Shown here: piece after piece, positions 48,583 through 58,704 of the stretch
Layout: each line of letters starts with the position of its first letter
Numbering within the stretch: the first letter of the stretch is position 1
Assembly (NCBI RefSeq): GCF_003610805.1
Contig: NZ_RAPF01000006.1
Span: forward strand, 124,001-188,000
Direction of reading: 5' to 3'
From: Altericroceibacterium spongiae
GTDB taxonomy: Bacteria > Pseudomonadota > Alphaproteobacteria > Sphingomonadales > Sphingomonadaceae
DNA: 64,000 nt
Translations under genes and position numbers: made by a program
The notes under the pieces: generated by a model
Databases searched by the model: none
What the model was told of the DNA's origin: nothing
Seen by the model: only the letters and a program-made list of their open reading frames with translations

Positions 48583-50436
48583 TCAGCCTCTTTCGACCTG
48601 GCTGACATCGCGCACAGCGCCGCGTGCGGCATTGGTGGTCATCGCAGCATAGGCGCGCAGAGCCGGCGAAACTTCGCGCTTGCGGCCATAAGGCCTCCAG
48701 GCTTTGTCTCCGCGGGCAACCATTTCTTCATGCCGTGCAGCCAGTTCCGCATCGTCGATATTTAGCGTGATCCCGCGATTGGGGATGTCGATCACGACAG
48801 GGTCGCCGGTCTGCACCAGTGCGATGAGTCCGCCTTCGGCCGCTTCCGGAGATACGTGGCCGATGGAAAGGCCCGATGTACCACCTGAAAAGCGGCCATC
48901 CGTGATAAGGGCACAGGCTTTCCCGAGCCCTTTCGACTTCAGATAGCTGGTCGGATACAGCATTTCCTGCATACCCGGGCCGCCTTTGGGGCCTTCATAG
49001 CGGATGACGACGACGTCGCCTTCCTTTACTTCATTGCCAAGGATGCCGACCACTGCCGCGTCCTGGCTTTCATAGACCCGCGCCGTGCCGTGGAAGGTCA
49101 GGATGGAATCGTCGACACCGGCAGTCTTCACGATACAGCCTTCCGGGGCGAGATTGCCATAGAGCACCGCCAGGCCACCATCCTTTGAAAACGGGTGCTC
49201 GGCATCGCGGATCACACCCTTTTCACGATCGAGATCGAGATCTTTCCAGCGATTGCCCTGGCTGAAGGCCTGAGTAGTGCGCACACCGCCCGGCGCTGCC
49301 TTGTAAAATTCCTGCACGCTTTCCGAATTGGAGCGGCTGACATCCCAGCGATTGATCGCTTCATCCATGCTTCTGGCATGCACAGTAGGCAACGAGGCGT
49401 CGATCAGGCCGGCCCGTTCGAGCTGGCCGAGAATGGCCATAATCCCGCCTGCGCGATGGACATCTTCCATATGGACATCCTGCTTGGCCGGCGCGACCTT
49501 GCACAGGCAGGGCACACGACGCGAAAGGCGGTCGATATCGGCCATGGAAAATTCCACTTCGCCTTCATGCGCCGCGGCAAGAAGGTGAAGCACAGTATTG
49601 GTCGATCCGCCCATCGCAATATCGAGGCTCATGGCATTTTCGAAAGCTGCATGAGTGGCAATATTGCGCGGCAGGGCGGAGGCGTCGTCCTGTTCGTACC
49701 AGCGCTTCGCAAGATCAACGACGGTGCGGCCCGCCTCGCGGAACAATTTTTCGCGATCTGCATGGGTGGCGAGCATCGAACCGTTGCCCGGCAGCGAAAG
49801 GCCCAGCGCTTCGGTCAGGCAGTTCATGCTGTTGGCAGTGAACATTCCCGAGCAACTGCCGCAGGTCGGGCAGGCCGAACGTTCGATCGTGGTGACATCT
49901 TCATCAGAATAATGCTCGTCGGCCGCCGCGACCATGGCATCCACCAGATCGAGTGCGATGGTTTCGCCGTGAATATCGGCCTTGCCCGCTTCCATGGGGC
50001 CGCCAGACACGAAGATGGTCGGGATGTTGAGTCGCATGGAGGCCATCAGCATGCCCGGCGTGATCTTATCGCAATTGGAAATGCAGATCAGAGCATCGGC
50101 GCAATGGGCGTTGGCCATATATTCGACGCTGTCTGCAATCAGATCGCGGCTGGGCAGCGAATAAAGCATGCCGCCATGCCCCATTGCGATCCCGTCATCG
50201 ACGGCAATCGTATTGAATTCCTTGGCCACGCCGCCTGCCGCTTCGATTTCTTCGGCCACGAGCTGGCCGAGATCCTTGAGATGGACATGGCCGGGCACGA
50301 ACTGGGTGAAGCTGTTGGCAATCGCGATAATCGGTTTGCCGAAATCCTCATCCTTCATGCCGGTGGCGCGCCAGAGACCGCGCGCACCCGCCATATTGCG
50401 GCCATGAGTGCTGGTGCGTGAACGATAATGGGGCAT
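48583..50436 (-). CDS. ilvD: Dihydroxy-acid dehydratase
   Basis: Fe-S enzyme of valine, leucine and isoleucine synthesis. Cluster-binding Cys lie in [11 protein letters not shown] and [40 protein letters not shown] is also diagnostic. The 617 residues match the E. coli length. The start ATG 50436 gives [21 protein letters not shown], a perfect family N-terminus. A LysR gene is divergent across 113 bases, the arrangement known for ilvD/ilvR in Caulobacter. Confidence 0.97.
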   Translation of the reverse strand: MPHYRSRTSTHGRNMAGARGLWRATGMKDEDFGKPIIAIANSFTQFVPGHVHLKDLGQLVAEEIEAAGGVAKEFNTIAVDDGIAMGHGGMLYSLPSRDLIADSVEYMANAHCADALICISNCDKITPGMLMASMRLNIPTIFVSGGPMEAGKADIHGETIALDLVDAMVAAADEHYSDEDVTTIERSACPTCGSCSGMFTANSMNCLTEALGLSLPGNGSMLATHADREKLFREAGRTVVDLAKRWYEQDDASALPRNIATHAAFENAMSLDIAMGGSTNTVLHLLAAAHEGEVEFSMADIDRLSRRVPCLCKVAPAKQDVHMEDVHRAGGIMAILGQLERAGLIDASLPTVHARSMDEAINRWDVSRSNSESVQEFYKAAPGGVRTTQAFSQGNRWKDLDLDREKGVIRDAEHPFSKDGGLAVLYGNLAPEGCIVKTAGVDDSILTFHGTARVYESQDAAVVGILGNEVKEGDVVVIRYEGPKGGPGMQEMLYPTSYLKSKGLGKACALITDGRFSGGTSGLSIGHVSPEAAEGGLIALVQTGDPVVIDIPNRGITLNIDDAELAARHEEMVARGDKAWRPYGRKREVSPALRAYAAMTTNAARGAVRDVSQVERG

Positions 50437-50549
50437 AAATGCCGATCCCTTGAAAAATGTCCTGTTCCGATACGTCCTCTACCATTCGCATGGAAAGTTG
50501 AGAAATATATTATTGAAGCTTTATAAGGTCGTTGTGTATATTGACAGGC

Positions 50550-51458
50550 ATGGATCTACGCCAGCTTCGTCATTTTATGGCCGTCGCCGAGACACTGCAT
50601 TTCGGCCATGCCGCACAGCGTCTCGGGATGACCCAGCCACCGCTCAGCCAGTCGATCATGGCGCTGGAGCGTGAATTGGGGGCGGACTTGTTTCTTCGCT
50701 CTAAACGCAGTGTCATGCTCACCGATTTCGGGCGCCAATGGCTCGATCATGTGCGGCCCGCGGTCGAGGCGGTCGACGATCTTGGGCCTATTGCCGAAAG
50801 GCTGCGGACCGGTAAGGCAGGGCGCCTCTCGCTCGCTTTCGTCAGTACGGCGGATTACAGCGTGTTGCCCGATCTGGTGCAGCATTACTCCTCCTCTTTC
50901 CCGGATGTCGAACTGGATCTGATCGAGGCGACAAGCGATGTTCAGATCGAAGCCTTGCTCGAAGGGCGGATCAATGCGGGCATCCTCATTTCCGAGCGGT
51001 CCGCATTGCCCTCCGCGCTCGATTACCGTCCCTTGCTTACCGAACCGCTGGTGGCGGCGGTGCCGGAAAGCTGGTGCAGGGGCGGGGCGCTCGATCTGGT
51101 GGACGGAGAATTACAGGGCGATGCGTGGATGGCGCAGCCGCTGATTATTTTTCCGCGCCGCGTGTCACCCGATTTTCACGCCCTGGTGACGGGTTTCTAT
51201 CATACGCAGGGTTTCCAGCCGATGATCCGTCAGGAAGCCATCCAGATGCAGACGATTATCAGCCTCGTTTCGGCGGGGCTGGGTATGGCGCTGGTGCCTG
51301 CTTCCCTGCGCCATCTGGCGCGGACCGGTGTACGTTATATTGCTATTGCGGGCGATGCCCCCATGCTTGAAACCGGTCTGGCATGGCGGAAGGGCGATGA
51401 GGCGCCTATTCTGGCAGGGCTGATCGACATCGCGGCAAAAGCAGGTGGTGATGGGTAA
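50550..51458 (+). CDS. LysR family regulator, probable IlvR-type activator of ilvD
   Basis: A 302-residue LysR-type protein. MDLRQLRHFMAVAETLHFGHAAQRLGMTQPPLSQSI... provides the winged helix-turn-helix (1-60), and the remainder is the periplasmic-binding-like effector domain. Its divergence from ilvD and its similarity in layout to Caulobacter ilvR suggest control of branched-chain amino-acid synthesis. ATG 50550 is chosen on family alignment. Its end overlaps the LigD polymerase gene by 8 bases. Confidence 0.88.
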   Translation: MDLRQLRHFMAVAETLHFGHAAQRLGMTQPPLSQSIMALERELGADLFLRSKRSVMLTDFGRQWLDHVRPAVEAVDDLGPIAERLRTGKAGRLSLAFVSTADYSVLPDLVQHYSSSFPDVELDLIEATSDVQIEALLEGRINAGILISERSALPSALDYRPLLTEPLVAAVPESWCRGGALDLVDGELQGDAWMAQPLIIFPRRVSPDFHALVTGFYHTQGFQPMIRQEAIQMQTIISLVSAGLGMALVPASLRHLARTGVRYIAIAGDAPMLETGLAWRKGDEAPILAGLIDIAAKAGGDG

Positions 51459-52350
51459 GCGCATAAATATGGCAGGGATCGAGATCAGCCATCCGGATCG
51501 GGTGGTCTATCCTGCTATCGGGATGACCAAAGGACAGGTCGCGCAATATTATGAGGCCGCCGCCGGACGAATGCTGCAAAGCTGTAAGAACCGGCCGCTT
51601 TCGCTGCTGCGTCTGCCCGAAGGACTGGCGGGAGAACGTTTTTTTCAGAAACATGCTCAGCGGGGATTTCCTGAGGATATCGGACGCATGTCTATTCGGC
51701 AAAGCGATGGCACTACTCGCGGGTCTTACATGTATGTCGACAAAGCAGCAGGGCTTGTGGCAGCCGCGCAGATGGGCACGCTGGAATTTCACATTTGGGG
51801 CGCGACGCGGGACAGGCTCGAACGGCCTGACCGCATGGTGTTCGATCTCGATCCCGATGAAGCGATAAGGTGGGAGCATGTAGCCCGCGCTGCCCTATCT
51901 CTGCGAGACCGGCTGGAAGCGTTTGATCTGCCCGCATGGCCTATGGTCACAGGCGGGAAGGGCGTACATGTGGTGGTGCCCCTGCGGCGAATTGCCGAAT
52001 GGGAAACCGTGACGCATTATGCCCGGACTTTCGCCACAATGCTGGCGGAGGAAGCACCCGAGCGGTTCACTGCGCAGATGGCCAAAAGCAAGCGCAAAGG
52101 GCGCATCTTTATCGACTGGCTGCGCAATGAACGCGGGGCAACTGCCATTGCCCCATTCTCCCTGCGAGCGAGGGAGAATGCGCCCGTTGCGGTGCCGGTG
52201 GCCTGGAGCGAACTGGCTGCTCTGGGATCGGCTGATATTTTCTCTCCCGAAGCGGCGCTGGATCGGAGCTGGAGCGATTGCCCGGTTCCGCACGCGGTCG
52301 GCCTGAGCCGGGCGCGGGTGGAAAAGCTGGCCGAAAGCTCTCTCCGGTAA
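51451..52350 (+). CDS. Stand-alone LigD-type polymerase (primase-polymerase) domain
   Basis: A 299-residue archaeo-eukaryotic primase-like polymerase as found in the LigD protein of bacterial end joining. ISHPDRVVYP, FFQKHA, the metal-binding Asp pair in VFDLDPDEA, GGKGVHVVVPL and IFIDWLRNERGAT are family landmarks. The ligase and phosphoesterase modules of LigD are absent, and no Ku gene is nearby. ATG 51451 overlaps the LysR gene by 8 bases, so expression is coupled to it; two GTG codons and ATG 51469 are alternatives. Confidence 0.85.
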   Translation: MGKRINMAGIEISHPDRVVYPAIGMTKGQVAQYYEAAAGRMLQSCKNRPLSLLRLPEGLAGERFFQKHAQRGFPEDIGRMSIRQSDGTTRGSYMYVDKAAGLVAAAQMGTLEFHIWGATRDRLERPDRMVFDLDPDEAIRWEHVARAALSLRDRLEAFDLPAWPMVTGGKGVHVVVPLRRIAEWETVTHYARTFATMLAEEAPERFTAQMAKSKRKGRIFIDWLRNERGATAIAPFSLRARENAPVAVPVAWSELAALGSADIFSPEAALDRSWSDCPVPHAVGLSRARVEKLAESSLR

Positions 52351-52398
52351 TCCAATGTGCAGGTGCAAAAACAACGGCATGGAGACAATACTTCTGTC

Positions 52399-52422
52399 CC
52401 GTCAAACCATATGTTTTGACGG
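52399..52422. repeat. Inverted repeat in the gap before the OYE gene
   Basis: CCGTCAAA (52399-52406) and TTTGACGG (52415-52422) are perfectly complementary around an 8-base spacer. There is no T-run, so an operator or weak terminator is equally possible. It lies 92 bases upstream of the GTG start of the flavin oxidoreductase. Confidence 0.35.
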
Positions 52423-52513
52423 AGCATGAAATTGTTGCGGCGCGGCAAAAGCAATCGCGGCGAGGCACCCCATATGGCTGTTCGTATGTCAAACTTATGA
52501 GGGAACAGCTCTC

Positions 52514-53635
52514 GTGTACGATCATCTTTTCAAACCGCTTCAGGTCGGTGCGGTCACACTGCCGAACCGGATTATCATGGCTCCTCTGACCCGGCTTCGC
52601 AGTATTGAGCCGGGCGATGTTCCAACCCCGTTAATGGGTGAATATTATCGCCAGCGCGCCGGTGCGGGGCTGATTATCAGTGAAGCGACGCAGATTTCCT
52701 TCGAGGCGAAGGGCTATGCAGGGGCGCCGGGGCTGCACACGCCGGAGCAGATCGCGGCCTGGCAACCGATCACGCAGGGTGTTCACGATGCCGGCGGTCA
52801 TATGGCCGTGCAACTCTGGCATACCGGGCGGATTTCGCATGAATCGGTTCAGCCCGATCACAGGGCGCCGGGTGCTCCCAGTGCGGTTACCGGAGAAACC
52901 CGGACCTCGTTACGCGATGAAAACGGCAAAGCCTATCGCGTGCCGACTACTCCGCCGCGCGCGCTGACAGTGCCTGACATTCAACGGATTGTGGAGGATT
53001 TCGGAAGCGCTACCGCCCATGCACGTGAAGCGGGTTTCGATCTTGTCGAACTGCACGGAGCGCATGGCTATCTGATCCAGCAATTCCTTTCACCCAGCTC
53101 CAATCACCGGCAGGACGCCTATGGCGGGCCGGTTGAAAACCGGGCGCGTTTCGGGCTGGAAGTGGTCGACAAGGCAATTGCAGCCTGGAGCGCCAACCGC
53201 ATTGGCATCCGTGTGTTTCCATATGGTGAAGCCAATGGCCTTGAGGTGCTGCCGGATGATGAGGCCGATGCGCTCTATCTGATCGAGCAGCTTGGCCAGC
53301 GCAATCTGGCCTATTTGCACATTTCGGAACCGGACTGGACCGGTGCGAAGCCGCTGAGCGATAGTTTTCGCGAAGAGGCGCGCAAGCGATTCCCCGGAGT
53401 GATTATCGGCGCAGGAGGCTATACCGCACAAAAGGCCGAGGATCTGATTTCGCGCGGTCTGATCGATGCGGTGGCCTTTGGCCGCGCCTTTATAGCCAAT
53501 CCCGATCTGGTGGAGCGGATAGCGCAGGACGGGCCCTATAACGAGGTGCGCGCAGAGCTGAATTATGGCGGCGGTGCCGAAGGCTATACCGACTATCCGA
53601 CACTGGCTGAAAGCCATGTGTCTTCCGCTGGCTGA
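52514..53635 (+). CDS. Old Yellow Enzyme family alkene reductase (NemA-like)
   Basis: FMN-dependent NAD(P)H oxidoreductase reducing activated C=C bonds or nitro compounds. The TIM-barrel landmarks are [47 protein letters not shown] (active-site His pair region), NHRQDAYGG and [12 protein letters not shown]...[15 protein letters not shown]. The 373 residues are typical. The start is GTG 52514 with GAGGGA about 10 bases upstream. Faces the formylglycine-generating enzyme gene across a terminator. Confidence 0.92.
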   Translation: MYDHLFKPLQVGAVTLPNRIIMAPLTRLRSIEPGDVPTPLMGEYYRQRAGAGLIISEATQISFEAKGYAGAPGLHTPEQIAAWQPITQGVHDAGGHMAVQLWHTGRISHESVQPDHRAPGAPSAVTGETRTSLRDENGKAYRVPTTPPRALTVPDIQRIVEDFGSATAHAREAGFDLVELHGAHGYLIQQFLSPSSNHRQDAYGGPVENRARFGLEVVDKAIAAWSANRIGIRVFPYGEANGLEVLPDDEADALYLIEQLGQRNLAYLHISEPDWTGAKPLSDSFREEARKRFPGVIIGAGGYTAQKAEDLISRGLIDAVAFGRAFIANPDLVERIAQDGPYNEVRAELNYGGGAEGYTDYPTLAESHVSSAG

Positions 53636-53658
53636 TAAGGCCGGTTCCACCGGATAAA

Positions 53659-53694
53659 AAGAGCGGGCCGTTTCATGCGAGGCGGCCCGCTTTT
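53659..53694. terminator. Terminator between convergent OYE and FGE genes
   Basis: A 12-pair stem (53659-53670 with 53683-53694) built on AGCGGGCCG and its complement, with a 12-base loop, has A-rich and T-rich flanks that allow termination on both strands. Confidence 0.85.
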
Positions 53695-53704
53695 CGTTTC
53701 CTGC

Positions 53705-54709
53705 CTAACGCTTCTTGCGTTGCGGCTTGCGATCCTTTTCGCGAATGATGCAGCGGAAACCCACATGGCTGGTCGATGTATCGATCGGCTGTGCATGTCG
53801 GGCCGCCGGGCGATAGCGGCGGCAGTAATTCTCGGCACACAGATGCGATCCGCCTTTTAAGACGCGGCGGCCGATCTTGATTTCTGGTGTGCAGGGATCG
53901 AAGCTCTCGCGCTTGGCTGCGCCGCGCGGATTGGACGGGATGCAGCAGGCGCCCGGCTTTTTCTTTTCCATCGCTTTGGGCATGGCATACCAGTCTGCGG
54001 TCCATTCCCAGACATTGCCGATCATGTCGTAAAGGCCGTAGCCATTCTCGGGAAAAGAGCGGATCGGGGATGTGCGTTCCCAGCCATCTTCGAGGCTGTT
54101 TTCATGGGGAAAGGCGCCCTGCCAGTAATTGGCCATCATCTTGCCATCGGGGGCCAGTTCGTCACCCCAGGCATATTCGGAGCCTTCCTGTCCGCCCCAT
54201 GCGGCATATTCCCATTCGGCTTCGCTGGCGAGGCTCTTGCCGGCCCATTGCGCATAGGCCTTGGCATCCTCATAGGTCACATGCACCACCGGATGATCGT
54301 CCAGCCCTTCGATCGAACTGTCGGGTCCGGTAGGGTGGCGCCAGTCCGCTCCGAAGCAAAATTCCCACCATTGAGAGAAATCGCGCAGATCGACCGGGCC
54401 TGCGGTGCGCCGGAAGACGAGCGATCCGGCTCTGGCCATTTCCAGAGGCATGCCGGGATAATCTGCCGGATCGGGTGCGATTTCTGCAGTGGTCACATGA
54501 CCGGTCGCCTCGACGAAGCGGGCAAATTCGGCATTGGTTACAGGTGCTTCGTCAATCCAGAAGGAATCGACCTTCACTTTGCGTTGCGGGGTTTCCTCAG
54601 GATAGAATGTTTCGGACCCCATGAGGAAAGTGCCGCCTTCAATGAAGCGCATGCCCTCGTCTTTTGCGGGTTTTGACGGACTGGGATCGGCAATGGTCTG
54701 GGCACTCAT
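53705..54709 (-). CDS. Formylglycine-generating enzyme (FGE/SUMF1 family)
   Basis: A 334-residue enzyme of the FGE-sulfatase fold. The start region FIEGGTFLMGSE, VTNAEFARF and GNVWEWTADWY are family marks. The copper-binding active-site Cys pair is present as Cys291 and Cys296 in GGSHLCAENYCRRYR, matching Cys336/Cys341 of human FGE, so this should be a true aerobic FGE that converts a Cys of a target (CxPxR) protein to formylglycine, not merely an FGE-fold protein. No sulfatase gene is in the window. No signal peptide is seen. ATG 54709; the frame continues 24 codons upstream. Confidence 0.88.
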   Translation of the reverse strand: MSAQTIADPSPSKPAKDEGMRFIEGGTFLMGSETFYPEETPQRKVKVDSFWIDEAPVTNAEFARFVEATGHVTTAEIAPDPADYPGMPLEMARAGSLVFRRTAGPVDLRDFSQWWEFCFGADWRHPTGPDSSIEGLDDHPVVHVTYEDAKAYAQWAGKSLASEAEWEYAAWGGQEGSEYAWGDELAPDGKMMANYWQGAFPHENSLEDGWERTSPIRSFPENGYGLYDMIGNVWEWTADWYAMPKAMEKKKPGACCIPSNPRGAAKRESFDPCTPEIKIGRRVLKGGSHLCAENYCRRYRPAARHAQPIDTSTSHVGFRCIIREKDRKPQRKKR

Positions 54710-54927
54710 AATACGCTCTCTTATCTGTAACCTCTCACAGCCTTCATAGAGATATGGCACGGCTTGCAAAAGGTCTGCCATAAGAATGGCGCGGATTTCC
54801 TGCGTAATGGCTGTTTTTGCTGCAGCATATATATGAAAGAAGGGGAGAAAATGCCTTGCGCTGTCAGATAGGGATTGACGCCCTTATGCGCAGCAAGACA
54901 AGTTTACGGCCAAGAGGGGCTGCAGCT

Positions 54928-55959
54928 ATGAACCGATTTGTCGATATGCGTGTCACCATGGCGGATGTTGCCAGGGAAGCGGGCGTGTCATTGAAAAGTG
55001 TTTCGCGCGTGGTGAACGGGGAAGCGCATGTCTCCGCCAGCTTGCGTGAAAAGGTAGAACATGCCGTCGCCCAACTGGGCTATGTGCCGCATATGGCTGC
55101 CCGTTCGCTCGCCGGGAACCGTTCCTTCACAATCTGTCTGCTGTTCGACAATCCTTCCCCGAATTACAAGATGAAGATTCAGACGGGGTGCTACAAGGCA
55201 TGTTGGGAAGCGGGTTATCAATTGCGGATCGAAGAAATCCGTCCGGCGGAGACATGGGATGCGCTGGAAAAACAATTGCTGCCTGTCCTGCATCAGCGCC
55301 AGAGTGACGGGCTGGTTCTTACGCCACCGCTGGCCGATGATCCGCGAGTGCTCGATCTGATCGAAAAGGCAGGGCTGCCCTATGTACGGATTGCGCCGAC
55401 TGCCGATCCGGGCCGCTCCAAGGCAGCGGATATGGACGATTATGCTGCGGCGGGCGATGTGGCTCGATTGTTTTATGCACATGGGCATCGTCGCCATGTT
55501 GCGATTATTAACGGCCCTCTCGCCCATGGGCGAAGCGAATGTCGCCGGCAGGGCTTTATCGAGACTTTCCAGCGGCTCCAGCCCGATATTTCCGTGATGG
55601 AGGAGATGGGCGATTTTACCTTTTTCAGCGGTATCGAAGCGGGCAAACGCTTACTTGCACGTAAACCGCGCCCGACAGCCATTTTCGTGACGAGCGACGA
55701 TATGGCGGCGGGGGTTCTCAATGCGGCCCAGCAACGCGGCCTCAATGTACCCGAAGATGTATCGGTCTGCGGCTATGATGACGGGATCATCGCCATGACC
55801 GTCTGGCCCTATCTCACGACAATTCGTCAGCCGATTGCTGAAATGGCCGAAACGGGCGTGCGGATGCTGCTCGACTGGGCGGATCGGGATATAGTGACAC
55901 GGCAGATCGGCTATGAGCTGATCGAACGCGATTCCGTGGCCGATGCGTCGATGGCGTGA
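54928..55959 (+). CDS. LacI family transcriptional regulator
   Basis: A 343-residue regulator. The helix-turn-helix is VTMADVAREAGVSLKSVSRV...ARSLAG (about 8-62), followed by a sugar-binding-like domain with FVTSDDMAAGVLNAAQQRG and VCGYDDG. ATG 54928 follows AGAGGGG; an earlier ATG at 54886 is possible but less well placed. It is divergent from the FGE gene and may control it. LacI family members usually sense carbohydrates or their derivatives. Confidence 0.88.
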   Translation: MNRFVDMRVTMADVAREAGVSLKSVSRVVNGEAHVSASLREKVEHAVAQLGYVPHMAARSLAGNRSFTICLLFDNPSPNYKMKIQTGCYKACWEAGYQLRIEEIRPAETWDALEKQLLPVLHQRQSDGLVLTPPLADDPRVLDLIEKAGLPYVRIAPTADPGRSKAADMDDYAAAGDVARLFYAHGHRRHVAIINGPLAHGRSECRRQGFIETFQRLQPDISVMEEMGDFTFFSGIEAGKRLLARKPRPTAIFVTSDDMAAGVLNAAQQRGLNVPEDVSVCGYDDGIIAMTVWPYLTTIRQPIAEMAETGVRMLLDWADRDIVTRQIGYELIERDSVADASMA

Positions 55960-56032
55960 GCGATACATATGGGACGGGCCACGCTTCCTATGGGCGAGGC
56001 CTGCTTTTAGCGGGAAGGCGCGTAACAAACTG

Positions 56033-56048
56033 GCCTGACGCGTCAGGC
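56033..56048. repeat. 16-base perfect palindrome between convergent genes
   Basis: GCCTGACGCGTCAGGC is self-complementary without a loop, between the lacI stop (55959) and the rlpA stop (56059). With no loop it makes a poor terminator, so a dimeric protein site is possible. Confidence 0.4.
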
Positions 56049-56058
56049 GTAACCGGGC

Positions 56059-56619
56059 TCAGCTTTCCATCAGGGCCAGAGTGACATGGCCGCGACCGGC
56101 GCCGCGAATACCGATTTGGCGCGCAGCGGCTTCAGAAAGATCGATCACACGGTTATGCGCATAGGGGCCGCGATCATTGATGCGAACCACGACCGACTTA
56201 CCCGTGCGGCCATAGGTGACTTTCACTTTGCTGCCGAAGGGCAGGGTACGATGCGCGGCGGTGAGCTGTGTCGGATCGAATGTTTCACCATTCGCTGTCC
56301 GGCGGCCGCGGAATTTCGGCCCGTACCAGCTTGCTTCGCCGGCGCCGATTTCCTCAGCCATGCCGATAGCATTCGCAGCGGCGAGTGGAGCGTCGCTGTC
56401 ATCGAGATCGATGGCAGGATTGGCATCGGTACCATCATCGGTTTCCGAGGGTTCGAAGCGCGGCAGATTCGTTTCGAGTCCGCTCAGCGTACCCGATACC
56501 GGAACGATTTCCGGCGCCGGGGATTGTTCTGCATGACCGGGCGCGATAGCCAGAGCCAGGCCCATCAGGCCGAGGCCGCCCAGTGCTGTATAACGCTTCG
56601 AAATGCCAGATACTTTCAT
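56059..56619 (-). CDS. rlpA: RlpA family septal ring protein
   Basis: A 186-residue exported protein. A signal peptide runs to about residue 31 (GLALAIAPGHAE). An acidic linker rich in Asp leads to a double-psi beta-barrel (about 90-186): GEASWYGPKFRGRRTANGE, LTAAHRTLPFGSKVKVT, VVVRINDRGPYAHNRVIDLS and AARQIGIRGAG. No C-terminal SPOR domain is present, so septal targeting may differ from E. coli RlpA. No lipobox Cys is seen. ATG 56619; a short hairpin (56633-56654) lies in its leader. Confidence 0.87.
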   Translation of the reverse strand: MKVSGISKRYTALGGLGLMGLALAIAPGHAEQSPAPEIVPVSGTLSGLETNLPRFEPSETDDGTDANPAIDLDDSDAPLAAANAIGMAEEIGAGEASWYGPKFRGRRTANGETFDPTQLTAAHRTLPFGSKVKVTYGRTGKSVVVRINDRGPYAHNRVIDLSEAAARQIGIRGAGRGHVTLALMES

Positions 56620-56784
56620 AATGAAAGCAACTCCCGTCATCCATGAGTGACGGGGGCAATACGCGCCGGGGGCGTGTCATACTACCCACATAAGGGCATC
56701 CGGTCCCGTTTCGGGCTCGATTCGTCGTAGTCTGAATGTGTGGCCGAAGGCTCCTGCGGTGAAGCGCCTCCGGCCTAAGATAAA

Positions 56785-58014
56785 CTACATATCGCGTTTA
56801 GCGAGGAGTCGCAGACGCAAGGCGTTGAGTTTGATGAAGCCTTCGGCATCCTTCTGGTCGTAAGCGCCGGCATCGTCTTCGAAGGTTACATGGCGTTCCG
56901 AATAGAGGCTGTCGGCGCTCTTGCGGCCAACAAGGTGGACGCCGCCTTTATAGAGTTTAAGGCGTACCGTGCCGTTGACCTTCTGCTGGCTGAGATCGAT
57001 TGCCGCCTGAAGCATTTCACGCTCGGGGCTGAACCAGAAGCCATTATAAATCAGTTCGGCATATTTCGGCATCAGCTCATCCTTGAGATGCGCTGCGCCG
57101 CGATCGAGTGTGATTTGCTCGATCCCGCGATGGGCGACGGCATAGATCGTGCCGCCCGGCGTTTCATACATGCCGCGGCTCTTCATGCCGACAAAGCGGT
57201 TTTCCACCAGATCAAGCCGGCCGATGCCGTGCTTGCGACCCAGTTCGTTCAGCGCGGTGAGCAAAGTGGCCGGGCTCATCGCCTCGCCATTGAGTGCAAC
57301 GCCGTCGCCCTTGTCGAAATCCACGGTGATATATTCGGGTGCGTCGGGTGCATCTTCCGGATTCACCGTCCGCGAATAGACGTAATCCGGGGTTTCTTCC
57401 CACGGATCTTCGAGCACTTTGCCTTCGGATGAAGTGTGCAGGAGATTAGCGTCGGTGGAGAAGGGGCTTTCGCCGCGCTTATCCCTGGGGACCTGAATCT
57501 GATGCTTCTCGGCCCAGTCGATCAGCGCGCTGCGTGAGCCGAGATCCCATTCACGCCATGGCGCGATGACCTTGATATCGGGATCGAGCGCATAGGCGGA
57601 AAGTTCGAAACGGACCTGATCGTTGCCTTTGCCGGTGGCGCCATGGGCAATTGCATCGGCGCCGGTTTCGCGGGCGATCTCGATCAGGCGCTTGGAGATC
57701 AGCGGGCGGGCGATCGATGTGCCGAGCAGGTAATCGCCTTCATAGCGGGCATTGGCGCGGAACATCGGGAAAACGAAGTCGCGCACAAATTCCTCGCGCA
57801 CATCTTCGATATAGATATGCTCATCGGGAATGCCCATATTGCGGGCCTTGGCACGGGCCGGTTCGATTTCCTCGCCCTGGCCGAGATCGGCCGTGAAGGT
57901 CACCACTTCGCAATTATAGGTCACCTGCAGCCATTTGGCGATCACGCTCGTATCGAGTCCGCCCGAATAGGCGAGCACAACGCGTTTGATCCTGGAGCTA
58001 TCGGTGTCTGACAT
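56785..58014 (-). CDS. argG: Argininosuccinate synthase
   Basis: Joins citrulline and aspartate using ATP in arginine synthesis. The P-loop-like [15 protein letters not shown] (about 15-29), [15 protein letters not shown] and the C-terminal [11 protein letters not shown] are family signatures. The 409 residues are normal. It lies on the minus strand, 114 bases after a secreted protein gene, and probably has its own promoter in that gap. A weak GC-rich inverted repeat (56742-56775) follows its stop. Confidence 0.97.
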   Translation of the reverse strand: MSDTDSSRIKRVVLAYSGGLDTSVIAKWLQVTYNCEVVTFTADLGQGEEIEPARAKARNMGIPDEHIYIEDVREEFVRDFVFPMFRANARYEGDYLLGTSIARPLISKRLIEIARETGADAIAHGATGKGNDQVRFELSAYALDPDIKVIAPWREWDLGSRSALIDWAEKHQIQVPRDKRGESPFSTDANLLHTSSEGKVLEDPWEETPDYVYSRTVNPEDAPDAPEYITVDFDKGDGVALNGEAMSPATLLTALNELGRKHGIGRLDLVENRFVGMKSRGMYETPGGTIYAVAHRGIEQITLDRGAAHLKDELMPKYAELIYNGFWFSPEREMLQAAIDLSQQKVNGTVRLKLYKGGVHLVGRKSADSLYSERHVTFEDDAGAYDQKDAEGFIKLNALRLRLLAKRDM

Positions 58015-58128
58015 TTACGGAGGCCTTTGCGGAAATAGAAAGCGAGGCCGCGCCTATCAGGCAGGCCCGTGCGATTCAATGGCTATGATGGCGGCAAAGC
58101 ACCGATTTGCAGCAGGTTCCAGCCAAAT

Positions 58129-58674
58129 TTAGAACTTTGTTGCGTCGAGCTGCGGATTGAGATCGGAAATATGGTTGAGCCATGAGCGGGGTTTGCGCAG
58201 CATTTTGTCCGGATAATCGACTGTCAGGCCGGCAATTCTGGCAATGGCACCAACGAAATGAATGCAGTTGCGGGTTTCGAGATCGTAGGTTTTGTGCCGC
58301 CAGGCTTCCACTTCATCCATCATCCGGCGATAGGTTTCATCACTCACCGTGATAGTGAAATGATCGTTCGTCTTGCGGATATACTTTTCTTTCTCGACAT
58401 AGATTTCCGCTTTTGTTTCGCCGAGTAGGACATTGGGCCCGACGCTGGTGGCGGTGAAACCGTAATTGGAGTGTACAGCTTCTCCGGTACTGTCCAGAGA
58501 GCCGTCAAAGACCACGAAAGTATGAGGATAACGCCCGAACAGCGATCCGTTGAAACTGTGAAACGATACCGTCACCGCCGCCTGGGCAGGCATTGCCATG
58601 AGAGCGAGAATGAGAATGGTAACGGAAAGCCAGAACCGGGACATGGTTTTGCTGAAAATCAGAACGGTTCGCAT
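58129..58674 (-). CDS. Secreted hypothetical protein with papain-like His/Cys layout
   Basis: A 181-residue exported protein. A signal peptide covers about residues 1-33 (hydrophobic FWLSVTILILALMAMPAQA). The mature part has RYPHTFVVFDG early and LETRNCIHFVGAIARIAG late, the order His-then-Asn-Cys seen in permuted papain-like families; peptidase or acyltransferase activity is only inferred. AAGGGG precedes ATG 58674. It is 30 bases downstream of cfa and probably co-transcribed with it. Confidence 0.6.
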   Translation of the reverse strand: MRTVLIFSKTMSRFWLSVTILILALMAMPAQAAVTVSFHSFNGSLFGRYPHTFVVFDGSLDSTGEAVHSNYGFTATSVGPNVLLGETKAEIYVEKEKYIRKTNDHFTITVSDETYRRMMDEVEAWRHKTYDLETRNCIHFVGAIARIAGLTVDYPDKMLRKPRSWLNHISDLNPQLDATKF

Positions 58675-58704
58675 CGATACCCCTTTTCTGGCCATTCCGG
58701 CTGG

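Noticed and set aside
49195-50421. 408-codon plus-strand open frame inside ilvD
   Set aside because: Antisense to dihydroxy-acid dehydratase, whose Cys motifs are intact on the other strand.
50437-50549. LysR-type T-N11-A box between ilvD and the LysR gene
   Set aside because: Several AT-rich near-matches exist around 50510-50530 but none is symmetric enough to choose.
56742-56775. Terminator after argG
   Set aside because: The inverted repeat has a mismatch and no U-tract on the minus strand; only noted in the argG entry.
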